Source: Lophium mytilinum (taxonomy: Eukaryota; Ascomycota; Dothideomycetes; Mytilinidiales; Mytilinidiaceae). Taken from it: 64,000 nucleotides of DNA. Shown piece after piece: positions 1 to 14,700 of the stretch (position 1 is the stretch's first letter; each line of letters starts with the position of its first letter). Under the pieces are notes generated by a model. That model did not search any database. It was not told where the DNA came from and worked only from the letters and a program-made list of their open reading frames with translations. The position numbers were made by a program, and so were the translations under genes. The stretch spans positions 1,907,195 to 1,971,194 of the forward strand of contig MU004182.1 in the NCBI GenBank assembly GCA_010093605.1. The letters run 5' to 3'.

Positions 1-3000
1 AATTTTTAGCCTAATACTAAACTATCTAGATCTTACACTAATAACTTAATAAATGCTAGGTTACTATTAATATAAAGGGGCTTTAGTTTCTTCTTAAGAA
101 AAGAGGCAGTATAGGTATCCTATTAATTACTATAAAATAGTTACCGCTAAAGTAGCTAATTTAGTTATATAGACGCAATAAGAGTCTAGTCTTAGTACTC
201 TATTATCTAAATACGTATATAAACTAATTCTAACTTTACCTTTTCTACCTCTTCTATATCCTAAGAATTGTTAAACTATTATATTATTAGATAAATAAGG
301 CTAGTCTCTAATACCTAATAACCTTAAGCTAGACTCTAGAAGTAAGCTTATATAGGGCCTTAATATTAGCGCCTATAAATATAATACGCTATATACCGCA
401 ATAGAGACTAAAATAAGGTTAGTAGACCTACTAGGCGGATTTCTCCGCTTAAAGATAATTAGGGGGATAGTATAATCTATAATAATAGATATTATAAAGA
501 AGTTCTCTAAGATACTTTTACGCGTTCTACTTAAAGAAGAATATAAGTAGATATTAAAACTTATATAGTAATATAACTATAATAAAAAAAGATAAGATTA
601 TATTAATGTATCTTATTATTCTAATTCTATAGATACTCCGCCTGCTAAATAAAATAGAACTTTACTATACTCTAAATGCTACTGCAGTTTAGTATATATA
701 GAAATAAAGTTAATATTAGTAAAGTAGCTAGGTAGTAAGGCCGCCCGCATTATACTAGTATATAAACTTGCACTATCTATACTACTAAAGAGTGTGCTAG
801 TAATACCGGCCCCTAAATTTAGTATACTTATTACTAGGTTAAATATAATATTTAGTCTTAATATAGAACGTAAAACTATATATTACTATATTATAGATAA
901 TCTTAAGTTTCTAGTTAAGAATAAGGTAGACTAGTATATAGTAATAGTGTATTAGAGTTTATTAAGAGAACTAGACTATATTACCCTAATTATTAAGCCT
1001 TAGCTAAATAGTATATTAGATATATGCGATAATTTTAATTAATATAGCTAACGTAGATAGATAATACCCCCGCACCTATCTACTCTAGCTAGTACTATAC
1101 TATTCTTCTACCTATACCTATATTAGCCTCTACTAGTTATAAATGCCTGCATAATAAGATAAATAAGTAAGAAATTAGAGCTATAGAAAAAGTTAAAAAG
1201 AATATAAGAGTTATATAAGAAATAAGAGTATAGAACTATAAAAGGTAGAGAACTTAAATAGTATAAGAGTCTATATACCTAGCTAATCTAATTTATAATT
1301 AGACTATTCTATAGCCCGCCTTACTAAGGGAACTAGACTAGGACTATACTACCCTAAGGCGGGGCCTTATTATAACCTTATACTATCTTACTAGACTAGA
1401 ATATAGATAGCTTAATATTTCTATATATAGGTAGTATAGAGTTATCTAAACTATAGCTATTATTAAAACTAGAAGTATAGCTATACAGCTAAATATTCTA
1501 ACCGGGTATATAGATCCTATAGGGGGGGAATTCGCTACTAGTAGACTACCCTTCTATTCTTCTATCTAGAAACCTCTCTACTATAGAGAAGTACCCTATA
1601 ATATAGTATATAACCGCTTATAGCATAGTAACTAATAAAGGGCTAGAATTATAGAAAGAAGGCCTAAATAGTAGTAAAGAGGGTGTTTTAGGCTAAGAGA
1701 GAGAAGAATATAATAGCTTAAGATTGCGTAATTTAGTTAGTAAAGGTAGAGGCGTTTATTATAGATAATATAGAAGAGGGATATATACTATAGCTAGAGA
1801 AGATAGCTAGCGGGTTATTTGCGCCTAAGTAGGTTATCTAACCGGGGATAAAGTTAGTAATAAGGGGACGGCTGCGTATTATAATATTAATACCTCTATT
1901 AGGGCCTCTAACTTAGCTAGCTATCTATCTAATAATATAGAATATAAAGTCTATAATCTCTTAACTAACTACTATTCTAATAGTGTAGAAGATGCTATTT
2001 AGGAATAATAGCGGGAGGTAGTAGCGCGCGTGCAGTAATTAGTAGAAGTTAATATAAGTGCATAAGTATAAGCTCTAGTCTAAGGTAATATAATAGAAAA
2101 GATAATTACGTAGATAGAAGTATTTAATTATATAGAATAATAGGGCTTTATTAAGGGGGGGATAGAGAAGAGGTATATAACTAGCTAAAGACGCTAAGTT
2201 AATATATATAGACTATATCCGGCTAGCTCTATTATATTCTATTATAATAAACGCGCAACTTACTCCCCTTTTATTTTCTTCTCTCTACGCTACTTAATTA
2301 TAATCTACTTTACTTCTCTTTATAGTTATTATTCTTGCACTCTACCTTAAGAAATAGAATATTCTTTTACTATACGCCCCCTATCTATTATTTAGTAAGG
2401 CTTAATATTACCTACTTAAATATAGTAAAAGGTAATATAGAACTATCTCTCTTTACCCTAAATAGGGACTTACTATATAACTTAAATATACTATACTATA
2501 TACTCTATCTATAGTATACATTAATATATATATAGCTAAGGTATATAACTATAAATAGTAAAGAAGTAAAAATACGCTGCCTTAAAACTAATTAACACGG
2601 TAACGCGCCTAGCTCCCTTAACTCTAACGCCTGCTAACTAATAATAAATATATAGAACTTAATAAGTAAAAGAGAATATACTACTAGAATATTCTAAGAT
2701 AGTAATACTATATTATCTCGGCCGTCTAGCCGCACCTTATCTCTTACTAGAAAGAGAAAACGCGGTATAGAGAATAAGGATAGGCACGCGCCTATTTCTT
2801 AATCTAGTAATACTAACTTCCGCGTGTAAATAGACTTTAAGCGTAAGATTAGCTTATATATATATTATAGCTACTCTACTAAGTAGTGCATGCTAATAAA
2901 TATCTATTAGGGTGCCGCCGTAGTCTAAGATAAGATAGCGGCTAGAATAGAAGCCCGCAGGGCTATTAACTAAATAACTAGGTCTAATACCTTTATATTA

Positions 3001-6000
3001 AGTAGTCTACTATTCTTCTCTTCTACTAGCCGCTTCTTAGGCACGGGTAGAGGCATACCTGTTTATAACTATATTAGCTCCCTTAGTATAAAATAACGCA
3101 GTAAAATAATTTAGATATAGAATAGTATAGATAGGTATACTAAAGTACTAACTATAGAGGTAAAATATATAGTAGTAGAAAAATAAATAAAATACTAGAT
3201 ACTTAAAAGTATAGTATTAGGTACTAATATAATTAGGAAATATAGTAATAACCTTATAGCCTAGACTAAGAGTATTAGGCTAGATATATTTTAGTAAGTA
3301 CTAATATAAATATAGGTAGATATCTATAAAGACTAACTATTCTATATTTATACTAATATCCCTACTACTCTAGACCCTTTTTACGCGTAGAAGGTGCGTT
3401 ACCCTCTCTCTACTTCTATAACCTTATATAATAGCTAATTATAATATATAACCTAGATTTATAATACTTTTAGTTATTTCTATAATACTATAATAAAGGT
3501 TACTTATAATATTATATAAGAATACTATAGTCTTAGTTCTATAACTCTAGATATTGCCGGCACTACATTAACGCTAATAAAGAATTAGAACTATCTCTTT
3601 AGGGTAGATAAAGACTAAGCTAAGGTTAGTTACTAACCTAGTATTAGATAGTATTCTAATAGATTATAGGGGCCACCGGCAATCTTTATAGCTAAGGCTA
3701 TCTAGATAGTAGTTATAAATCTACTCTTTATAGAATAGTCTATAAACGCCTTAGAAATATAAAGATACTTAAAAGAGTTTTTTAACCCCTTCTTAGGCAA
3801 TACTATTATATATATATATACTTGCCTCTACTACACTATTAGTAAATATACCTTAGGCTAGAAGCGCATAAACCTAATTTACGGGGTTACCGCTACTAGT
3901 ATTAACTACCGCCCCCCTTATATAAGACTATGCTAACTATAAGCTAGGGTAGTAAATTATAATAAATATCTCGCCTAATAGCGGGTACTTAGCTTATGCT
4001 ATAAGCACTAACTATTATTCTACTAGCAAGAATTTATTATAAAATAGGTAGGTTAGTATATAAACTATAAAGAAGATAATAATAAGAATATATATAATAA
4101 CCCTAACCGCTATAATATATTAGATTTAACTAAAGATATAACACTAGAATAATAATAGGCCTTTACTATAAGGGTGGCGAGAATAGAAGTAAAGAAGCAG
4201 AATTAGCAGTAGAACCTTATTAACTAATATAAGAAGATATATGCGCTAATAAAGCGTATTAAGAGTAAAGTATAACTATTTAACTCTAGGTACTTATTCT
4301 TACTATATTTAATTCTATCTAGCCCCCCTTTTAGGGATACTTTATTAGATATTATAGATAGTATAGGTAATTATATAAGGTAGAGAGCTAAAGTATAATA
4401 TACTAATTATATTAACTATAGAATAATAAGATTAATAATATAGAGCCCCTTACTAACAACAACTTATACTACTTAGCTCTAATTTATAGGGAGGCTAAGA
4501 AGAGTATTAAGATAAAGGACTGCTAGAAGCGGTGCCCTCTTAATCTCTTATTTATATAATTTAGGCAGCGGTTCTATATAAAGAAAGATAAATATAGCTA
4601 GTATAAAAATAATACTATAATTATGTCTAATAAGGACTAATATTAAAAGTTTATAGCTGCCTGCGTTAAGGCACAGGATTCTAGAGAAGAAAGCCTGCGG
4701 CTAGTTATTAAGTTGCTTAAGAGTATTAGGGATAAGGAATAGTAGTATAGAATTAGTAAATAGAGTATAAGTAGACTCTATCTTATACTTAGTATTATCT
4801 TTCTATTTTATAATATATATACCGCAATTAGATGTATTTTAAATTACTATATAGTCTACTATTTAATACGCAACGTATATATTATATACTATTTCCTAGC
4901 CTAGATATCTAGCGCACGTGTTACTAGCTCTAATAGTCTACTAGGATATTAAAATTATTAAGGTTAGTAATAGTTACGTAATTCTTAGAAATATATATAG
5001 GTATTACTATCTATATAATATATAAAGTCTATAATATATATAAAGTTGCTATAGACTATAAAGCCCTAGCAGAGGTAGTAAAAAGAAATAACTAGATATA
5101 CTAGTGCAACTTTAAATTTCCTACTATATGCGATAATTATGTATTTAGTATATAAGGCCCTATCTACGTTATTATCTATCTATCTATAATCTAGGCGGAT
5201 TAGGCGGTTTTAGAAGGTTAGATAGAGAAGATAGATAGCTATATTTATAAAAACTATAAAGTAGTTATTAACTATAATAATTGCCTATAATACTAGATTA
5301 TCTATAATTAAGAATTATCTACGCAGCCTGCGCGCAAATTTTATATAAGAAGTAGGTAAACTTTTATAGAGTAGCGTAAAGCCCGCAGAGCGGTAAAATA
5401 TATAGTCTTCTAGAAGGTTATATAAGTAACTAGTATTCTCTACGCGTTTCTTAATTTAGAAATTCCTAATAATAGCGCCTTAGTTCTAGTATAATCTTTT
5501 ATATATATAGCTCTTAATCTTTCTAACTACTATACGCAACTATATATCTATATTCTCTACTAGCTTTTAACTCTATTCTAACTACTACTTCTCTAGCTCT
5601 ACTTTCCTTAGAAAATAAGCGGGCGGATAGAATATATACTCTATTACCGGCGCTAGATATACTTTAATCTAGTATTATAGGGATAATCTAGCCCTTATAT
5701 ATACTAGTAATAGACAACTATCTACTATATAATAACGCGGTAGAGAGAGGGAAAATAAAGCTACCTCTACTTTAATATCTCTAACTCTCCTTATAGCACT
5801 ATGCAAGATTATCTAGAATTATATAAGATTATCTATAATTATTATAGCATGCCCCCTATATTCTTGTATTTTAAAAGAGACTCTAGCCTATTTCTTTAAG
5901 TATATTTTAGGTTCTATAACTGCCCCGCTAGATAGAGAGTATATATTTTTATTACCTTTTAGTATATAAGTATACTATAGGCTAGGTTATAAAATAATAG

Positions 6001-6870
6001 TATTCTAACTCTTAAGGTTAAAAGTGCAATAGAAGAGACTATAAATAGAGAAGCAGCAATCTAAAATATAGGTAGAAGGAGTAAAGCGTACTAATATAGA
6101 GGGAAACAAGAGATATAAAAGAAGTAAATAGAAAGAAAAAGCTATAGAGGCGGTGGCGTTATAGCTATAATACTAGAGGCTATTCTATAATATAAATATA
6201 AGAGACTACTACTAGAGCTTATATTAGTAGTAAAATAGTTATATACTTTTTATTATTTATAGATAGTTATATACTACGGCCTAACTCTTAAATAATAGGT
6301 CTTAGTAGTAATATAGTAAGAGTCTACCTAAGAATATATTAAGTATTCTAATTATAATTTATAAGCTAGACCTAGCGCTAAATTATAGAATAGATAGATT
6401 ATATCTTTTCTACCTATTCTCTATATATCTATTAAATCCACTTTTTAACTACTATAGCTCTAACTTTACTATACTAACTATTTATAGAATAAAGATTAGA
6501 CGTTCTAGCCTAAGTACTTACTATCTCTACTTACTTCTACCCCCGCCTTATACTACTATAGAGAGAGAAGAGCGGTAAATAGAATTATTTTATAGTAGAA
6601 TATAGGCGGCATTATATACGGGGCACGTATATATTAGCTCTAGTACCGCTAAGGCTAATTAGGTAAAAGACACTATAGAACTAAATTATTAATAGTTTAA
6701 AATAATAGATAATAATTAAGTATTATTAGGCTGCATAGTATATAGGTAAACTACTACTAGTCTATATAGTAATATTACCTGCGCTAGTAGTTTATATAGA
6801 CGTTGCGTAATTTACGCGGTTTGCTGGAAGTTTACGCCGTTTACTGCCGAGCACTAATAGCCCTAACTTT
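1..6870. repeat. RIP-degraded AT-rich block, unassigned repeats
   Basis: About 6.9 kb of AT-rich DNA in which CA and TG dinucleotides are nearly absent while TA is extremely common and CG persists. This is the pattern left by repeat-induced point mutation acting on repeated DNA. All six frames are dense with stops and no gene survives. Some stretches (for example about 3.3-4.4 kb on the plus strand) keep protein-like composition, which suggests old element coding sequence, but I could not assign a family. The last part, around 6,800-6,850, is less depleted (it keeps several TG and CA steps) and may be the end of an older element. Nothing else can be supported here. Confidence 0.8.
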
Positions 6871-6879
6871 TACAGTTTT

Positions 6880-9800
6880 AGGTTTTTCTAATATTCTAAT
6901 ATAATAACTCTAATAAAATTAGAACTACTAAAAATAAGCTTTATAAGCTTATCTAGACTAATAGTATAATACCTAATTATATATAGAAGCTAATAAAGTT
7001 ATATATAATCTATCTTCTAGGCTATAAAGGCTATAATAATATCTATAACCTTAAGTAGAAACTCTATCTAGATATTATTACCGGCGCTATTTTAGGTAAA
7101 GGCTTTACTACTAGCCTATAGTATATTAACGCTGCGCGTAAATAGCTCTATAATAATAGTATTAATAAGAACGCGCAACCTACTAACTATAGCTTTAGAA
7201 ACTTTAACTATAACTAGCCCTAAGACTTTAATTATAATAGTTATAACTATAATAACTATAACTACTATAATAGTAATTACTATAACTATAACTATAATTA
7301 TAACTATATCTATACTCTACACCCCTTAACTATAGCTACTATCTCTATAGCCTAAGAAGATATTAAGATTACCCCTTCTTTTAACTAGGTACCCCCTAAT
7401 AAGCTCTATAAAGGCGATAGAGAAGCACTTATAAAAGATAGTAAATACTTCTACTACTATCTTTCTAAGTACTTTATGTAAAACCTATACTATTCTATAA
7501 ACTAACTTAATAAACTAGGCTTTACTACTTATTAGATAGATTTATCCTTAGTACCCCGCCTTAATAACCGTGCCGCCTGCGTTAAAGAACTCTTAGATAA
7601 TAATAATAATAGTTTTAATAACTATAAAACCCTTAATAATAAATATAGCTCTAATTACTCTAAAGGTAAAAGTTTTAAGGGAAAAGTAAAATTATAGACT
7701 ATAGTTGCGGTCTATAATATAATAAGAACTTAGTTATATAGAATCTTTAATATAGATAGCTTATTATTTTAGTAGCCTCTCTTAGTAAAACTTAATAGAA
7801 ACTATTTTAAAATAAAGATAGAGGATTTAATATTAAGTAGGTAAATAATATAGTTCTTTTAGTAATAGTATAAACCTATAAGAAAGAATAACCCGTAGAA
7901 ATAATAAAAATTAATTCTTATCTTAATTATAGAGCTACTAATTTATTTACTAGTACTAAGTTTACGCACCTAGTAAATCTACCTCTAAAACCCCTTAAAA
8001 AAGCCTAAGTTCTTAAACTAGCTAATAGATTAGCTATTATCTAAAAAGTAATATATAAAGCCCTCCTTAATATAGATATAAATAGCTATTAGAGCTATTA
8101 CTAGGCTTATATTACTAACCTAGAAGACTATAATATTATTATAGAACTTAACTAGCTCTAAGAATATAACCTAGCTATTAATTAGAAAGCTAGACGCTTA
8201 GATTTTATATATTCTTACTATAAGCCCTATAAGAACTATATATATTATTTTAACTATAACTCTATTACTATCTAGGTAAATAGTATGCATTCTTATAATA
8301 TACCTAATAATTACTATAACCTAATAGATTAGAAATCTATTAGCGTAGACGCCTACCTATAAATAGCCTCTATTACTAAGTATAAAGAATAGAAACTTAA
8401 GTAGATTTCTTGCTATATTCTAGAGACTCTAGAAAATAAGAATAAGAATTTTATTATAGCTTATAATAGCTTATAAGTTCTTGCCTTCTATATAGGTAAT
8501 AATATTCCGCTTAAAGTATATAAAATATTAGCTAAAGATATTAATAAGTTTATATATACTAAGAAGTACCTCTTTTAAGAAGAGATAGAATAATAGCTTC
8601 TAAAATGCCTACACCGCTATATTTATATATTTAACTAAGTTAAGGCTAATATACTATCTCTATACTAACCCGGAATTAATTACAAGATTAATCTAATAGA
8701 AGGAGCCGGTAAACTACCTAAGGCTAGGCTATATACTATATTAAAAGAAGAACTTAAAGTTATAAAGAAATAGATTAATAATAACCTAGATAAAGAATTT
8801 ATCTATAAGTTATAATTCTCTATATTCTCCCCTATACTTCTTATCTAAAAGCTAGAAGAGGGTGTTTATTTCTATATTAACTATAGAGCTATTAATACTA
8901 TAATAGTTAAGATAAGATATCTACTACTATTTATTTAAGAAATACTCTAAAAGCTTAGTAATGCTAAATAGTATTCTAAACTAGATATTATTTCCGCATT
9001 TAATTAAATTTAAATATAGAAGAAAGATATAGGTCTTACGGCCTTCTCTATATAATAGAGATAATATAAATCTATTATTATACCCTTTAGCGTTATAGAA
9101 GGCTCTAGATAATTCTAATTCTTTATTAATTAGATACTATATAACTATCTAGATAATTTCTATTTAGCCTATATAGATAATATTCTAGTCTATATAAATA
9201 GTACTAAAAAAGAATATAAAAAGTATATTATAAAGGTACTAAAAAGGCTTAATAAAGCTAGCCTTAACTATAACTTTACTAAATATAAATTTAATAAGAC
9301 TAAGATTAAATACTTAGGCCTTATTATTATAATAGAGGGCGTCTATATAGATATAGATAAGGTTACTACTATTATTAACTAGAAAACTTCTATATACCTA
9401 CGCGATATATAAGCCTTTATAGAATTTACTAATTTCTACTAATACTTTATATACGCATTCTTCTATATAGTCTTACTACTTACGTCTATAATAAAGATAA
9501 CTAACGGGAAGAAGATAAAGCTTAAAGCTTAATTTATCTAGAATAAAGAATATAAATAAGTGTTTTAGGCGCTAAAAGCGGTATTTACTACTATACCTAT
9601 CCTCTACTATTTCTAATATAGTAAAAAGGTCTATATTAAGACTAACACTTTAAACTATATTATTACTAGTATTATATTATAAAAAGGCAAAGATAGCCTA
9701 CTTTATTCTATTACCTTCTTCTTCTCTAAAATAAACCTCTAAAAGTGTAATTATAAGATCTATAATAAAGAATTACTTACTATTATTAAAGCCTTTAAAG

Positions 9801-11727
9801 AATAGAGGCCTAAATTAGCTAGTACTAATCTAGATAACTCTACTAATATACTTATAAATTATTATAACCTAGAATACTTTATATCTATAAAACACCTTAA
9901 CCGCCGCTAGGCCCGCTAGGCCGGTTTCCTTACTAGTTTTAACTTTAAAATTATCTACTAACTAGGTATCTTAGAAGGAAAGCTAGATAGCCTTACTAGA
10001 TAATTATAAGATCTTTCTATAGACCTAAATAACCTATAATATTAATTCTAATATTAAATAGTTCTTAAATTATAAAACCTAGGCCCGGGCGTTATACTAA
10101 CCTATTTACTAAAAAACATTAAATTAAGCTTATCTAATAATAGCCTAGGCCGCATACTAAATCTAATTAGGCTACTTCCCTACTATAAAGAGTTAGACCC
10201 GTTAATAACTATAGAGTTACTACTATTAAAAATATACTTTTAATTTCTTCTTGCACCTATACGGCTGCGCAGTTACGCGTATAATAATAACGATATTAAC
10301 TCTAACCCTAACTCTAACTCTAATTCTTCTCTTGCGGCTAATTCTTTTAAGAATAATAATAATCTTTATATAGAACCTAATCTAGTTTAGTAATATATAC
10401 TTACTAATCTATTTAATAAAGGCTACTCTAGCTAGCTATCTAAACTACTCTTTAACTCTATACTCTATAAACTTATTACCCTTATATATAATAATAAGCG
10501 CGTACTTTCTTAATCTCTATATAATATTATTAGTAATCTAGATATCTTAGAATTTAAAATCTGCTATAACTAATTATACTATTACGGCTAGTTATATATA
10601 TCTGCGTATAATAATTTACGCCTTAAGCTTCTATAGCTTACCTATAATACTACTATTAGTAGATACTTAGAAAAGCATAGTATATATAAACTTATCTAAT
10701 ATTACTACTTCTAGCTAGGTATATATAATTTAGTTAAAAACTATACTAGCGCCTACTATAGTTATAAATAATTAAAGGCCTTCTATAATAAGAAATAAGA
10801 TCTCCTATATTCTCTTAATATACTAGAATAGCGCTAGACTAATATTATAATAGACTTTATTATAGAGCTCCCTTTCTATAAGTATAATAGCTAAGTCTAT
10901 ACTAAGATTCTTATTATTATCTACTACGTAAGTAAAGAATATTACTATATTTCTATAAGCGGCACCTCTATTTATAATATTATTAATATCTTTCTCTATA
11001 AGATCTACCGCCTTTATAGCCTCCCCTATACTATTATTAGTAATTATAATCTATAATTTATTTTAGATATTTAGAAATATATTTATAAGTATATTAGTAT
11101 CTATTAGAATATTTCTATAGTAGCCTACCTAGAAACTAATAGATAAATAGAAAATATAAACGCTATTATAAAGGCCTATCTTAGGTAATTTATTAATTAC
11201 TACTAGAATAACTAGGTTAACTACTTACCTATTAGTAAGTTCTTAGTAAATAACTAAGTTAATACTTCTACTATAATAATACTATTCTTTATTAATAAGG
11301 GTTTTTACCTATATTCTAGGCTTAAGCCTCTACTAGGCGTAATAAATAATATTATACTAGACTCTCTACCTACACCTACTCTTAGTATTAATACTACTAT
11401 CTATTACTATTAGCTTAAAGGTAATATATATATTAACTAGATAAAGAATATTCTAAATAAATATAAGGCTATAATAACTTAGATATAATAGATTATACTC
11501 TACCCTCTAGTTATATATTTATCTATTACCGGCCTTCTATCTCTATATCTATTATATTACCTAGCGCTATCTATATACTAGCCCGCCTAGCGCCTACGCG
11601 CCTCTCTTCTCTATATATATAGTTTCTACCTAGAAGCCTCTCTTTCTACTTCTTATATAACCTCTTAAAATTAATCTATCTAGTTACCTTATACTACTAA
11701 GCTCCTCTATACTATAACTATAATATT
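6880..11727 (+). mobile_element. Ty3/Gypsy-type LTR retroelement fossil, copy A (5'-truncated)
   Basis: This copy lies in the same orientation as the fuller copy that starts at about 11.5 kb and matches it over gag and pol; the match begins near 6,890 and corresponds to about 13,660 onward in the second copy. It has the end of gag (with an Asn/Tyr-rich low-complexity tract near 7,230-7,320), then reverse transcriptase, RNase H and integrase-core regions, and runs directly into an LTR at about 11,484-11,727. It lacks a 5' LTR, the front of gag, and the roughly 1 kb integrase-tail/chromodomain segment present in the other copy. It is a fossil, broken by dozens of RIP-type stops. Age cannot be read from divergence because RIP dominates the differences. 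Confidence 0.75.
11484..11727 (+). repeat. LTR 1 of the chromovirus array
   Basis: About 244 bp, nearly the same sequence as the stretches at about 19,307-19,554 and 20,564-20,814. All three share the run beginning TAATAGATTA, the internal block with CTCTTCTC then TATATATAG, and the end CTATACTATAACTATAAT. Boundaries are good to a few bases, because RIP has blurred the terminal TG and CA. Confidence 0.7.
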
Positions 11728-14700
11728 AAATTATATTTAATACTCTAACTAGCACTAATTCTTTTTTACTATTACTACTTTAACTCTTAAACCTTAATTC
11801 TTATTTACTAAGCTATCTAATAGCTTAGTAAGTATACCTATATAACTATATATATAATACTAAAGAGTATATAGCTATAATATTTTACCTTACTAAGTAC
11901 TATTACTATATTCTTTATAATAAGTAATCTACCGCCTCTACTAGGCGCTAGAATAGAATCTAGATACTCTAGGCGTAGTAGCTTATAACTAGCCTTCTAC
12001 TTTCTACTACTATCTTATTTATAGTCTTGCGCGCTCTCTAAGTCTTCTTATAAGACTCTAAAGAGCGCACCCCTCTAAAAGCTAGCTAAAGAAGATACCT
12101 AGTAGTCTATCTAAGAAGATACCTAGTAGCCTACTTAAGAAGATACCTAGTAGTCTACCTAAATAGTGCGCATAGACACTTAGCTAACCTAAGAGAAAGA
12201 GAATTAGCTTACCTAGAATAAAGATACTACTAAAGATAATTATAACTCTATATATACTCTAGACCTAATAGTCTATAGCTCTATTATTAAGTACTATACT
12301 CCTAGCTATAGCTATAACCTAGGCACGTTTCTTAACTCTATTAATAATGTTACTAAGTTCTTAGACTATTTACTTCTGCCTGGTAATAAATAGTTTAACA
12401 GCCTAATTAAGATTATAGATTCTTAGGACTTTCTTATACAAGTTTAAGCTAATTTTATCTACTTTTTCTATATTCTTAGAAGCTATTAAGCTATAACTAA
12501 GATTCTTTAGTAAATATATAAGGATAACTAGAAAGCGTAGTATAAACTCTAAGATAAAATTAGAGTTCTTAAAGATAAATATAATAAAAAGAATAATAAG
12601 TTAGAAGCTATATATAAGAAACTTAAGCGCCTACTTAATATTAAAACTAAACTAGAAGAATATAAGAATAAACTTTATATCTATAAAGATAAAATTGCCT
12701 CTCTCTAATTAGATATTAAGGCCTAATAAAAGAACTATATTTAAGCTAATAAATAGTCTATAGAATAAGGAAAGATTATTAAGCGCCTTATAGCTAACCT
12801 TACTTAAGCTACTAAGAATAAGTATAAGTATAACACGCGTCTTACTACTTTAGAAGATAAAATTAGAATACTATATATACTCTAGCGCACTTCTATACCT
12901 ATGCTAACTATATAAGCTGCTTCTATAATAGCTATAGTAAACTATTAAAGCTATTCTATTATACTATAACTACCTATTAACTCTATTACTATAGTAGTAG
13001 AAGATCTGCTCGCCTCCCTTAATAGAGTAATTAAATTAAAAGAAGCATAAGCTAATAATAGCTTTTTAGTAGGTTATAACTATAATACTAATTAACTTTA
13101 TTACACTATAGAGCACGTAAGTAATAAAAATTAAGCTTACCGCACTATAGAATATGTACGCGGTTACTATAACTCTAGCCCGCTCTTATCTAATAATAGA
13201 AGCCCCCCTTATTACTGCAATTATATATATAGCCTATCTTATTATTATAACTACTTCTATAAGTATTACTTTTATTAATACTTATACTTACGCTTATACT
13301 TACACTTATATTTATAAAATGTAAGCTATCTATATTACTATTACTAAGACCCCTATATTAAAATATCTAAAGATTATTAGAACCTTAGTATTACTCTAAA
13401 TAGGGTCCCTTATATAGAAGATAAGTTCTAGCCCTATCTAGATAAGTTTAGAGGTAATAAAGATAAGTACCCTAAGTTTTATTATAGATTCCTAAATAAA
13501 GTTAACTATAGTAGCTATACTATAAGATCTAGTAAACCCTTATACCTTATCTACCTTAGTAAGTAACTTATAGGTATACCCTTTAAAGGCTTCCGCGCCT
13601 AGTAAGATAGCTACTAGCCCTTTCTTACTATCTAAGAAGCTATTATATTCTTAGACTTCTAATATAATAACTTTAATAAGATTAGAACTACTAAGAATAA
13701 GCTTTATAAGCTTATCTAAACTAGTAGTATAATATTTAATTATATATAGAAGCTAATAAAGTTATATATAATCTACCTTCTAGACTATAGGGGCTATAAT
13801 AATATCTATAACCTTAAGTAGAAACTCTACCTAGATATTATTACTAGAGCTATTTTAGGTAAAGGCTTTACTACTAGCCTATAGTATATTAACGCTGCAC
13901 GCAAATAGCTCTATAATAATAGTATTAATAAGAACGCGCAGCCTACTAACTATAGCTTTAGAAACTTTAACTGTAACTAACTCTAAGGCTTTAATCGCGA
14001 TAGTTATAACTATAATAACTGCAACTGTAATAACTATAATTACTATAATAGTAATTACTATAACTATAATTATAATTATAACTATAACTATACTCTACGC
14101 CTTTTAACTATAGCTACCGCCTCTATAACTTAAGAAGATATTAAGATTACTCTACCTTCTAACTAGATTCCTTCTAATAAACTCTATAAAGGTAATAGAG
14201 AAGCGCTTATAAAAGATAGTAAGTATTTCTACTACTATCTTTCTAAGTACTTTACCTAAAACCTATACTACTCTATAAATTAACTTAATAAACTAGACTT
14301 TACTACTTATTAGATAGATTTACCCTTAATACCCCGCCTTAATAATCGCGCCGCCTATATTAAAGAACTCTTAGATAATAATAATAATAGCTTTAATAAC
14401 TATAAAACCCTTAATAATAAGCGCGGTTCTAGTTACTCTAAAGGTAAGAGTAAGGGAAAAGTAAGGTTATAGACTATAGTTGCGGTTTATAATATAATAA
14501 GAACTTAGTTATAGAGAATTTTTAATACTAAAGGCTTATTATTTTAGCAGCCTCTCTTAGTAAAGCTTAATAGAAACTATTTTAAAATAAAGATAGAGAA
14601 TTTAATATTAAGTAGGTAAATAATATAGTTCTTTTAGTAATAGTATAAACCTATAAGAAAGGATAATCTATAGAAATAATAAAAATTAATTCTTATTTTA

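Noticed and set aside
7230-7320. AT-rich microsatellite-like (TAACTA)n tract
   Set aside because: Present at the matching gag position in the second copy (about 14,010-14,095), so it belongs to the element rather than being an independent satellite.
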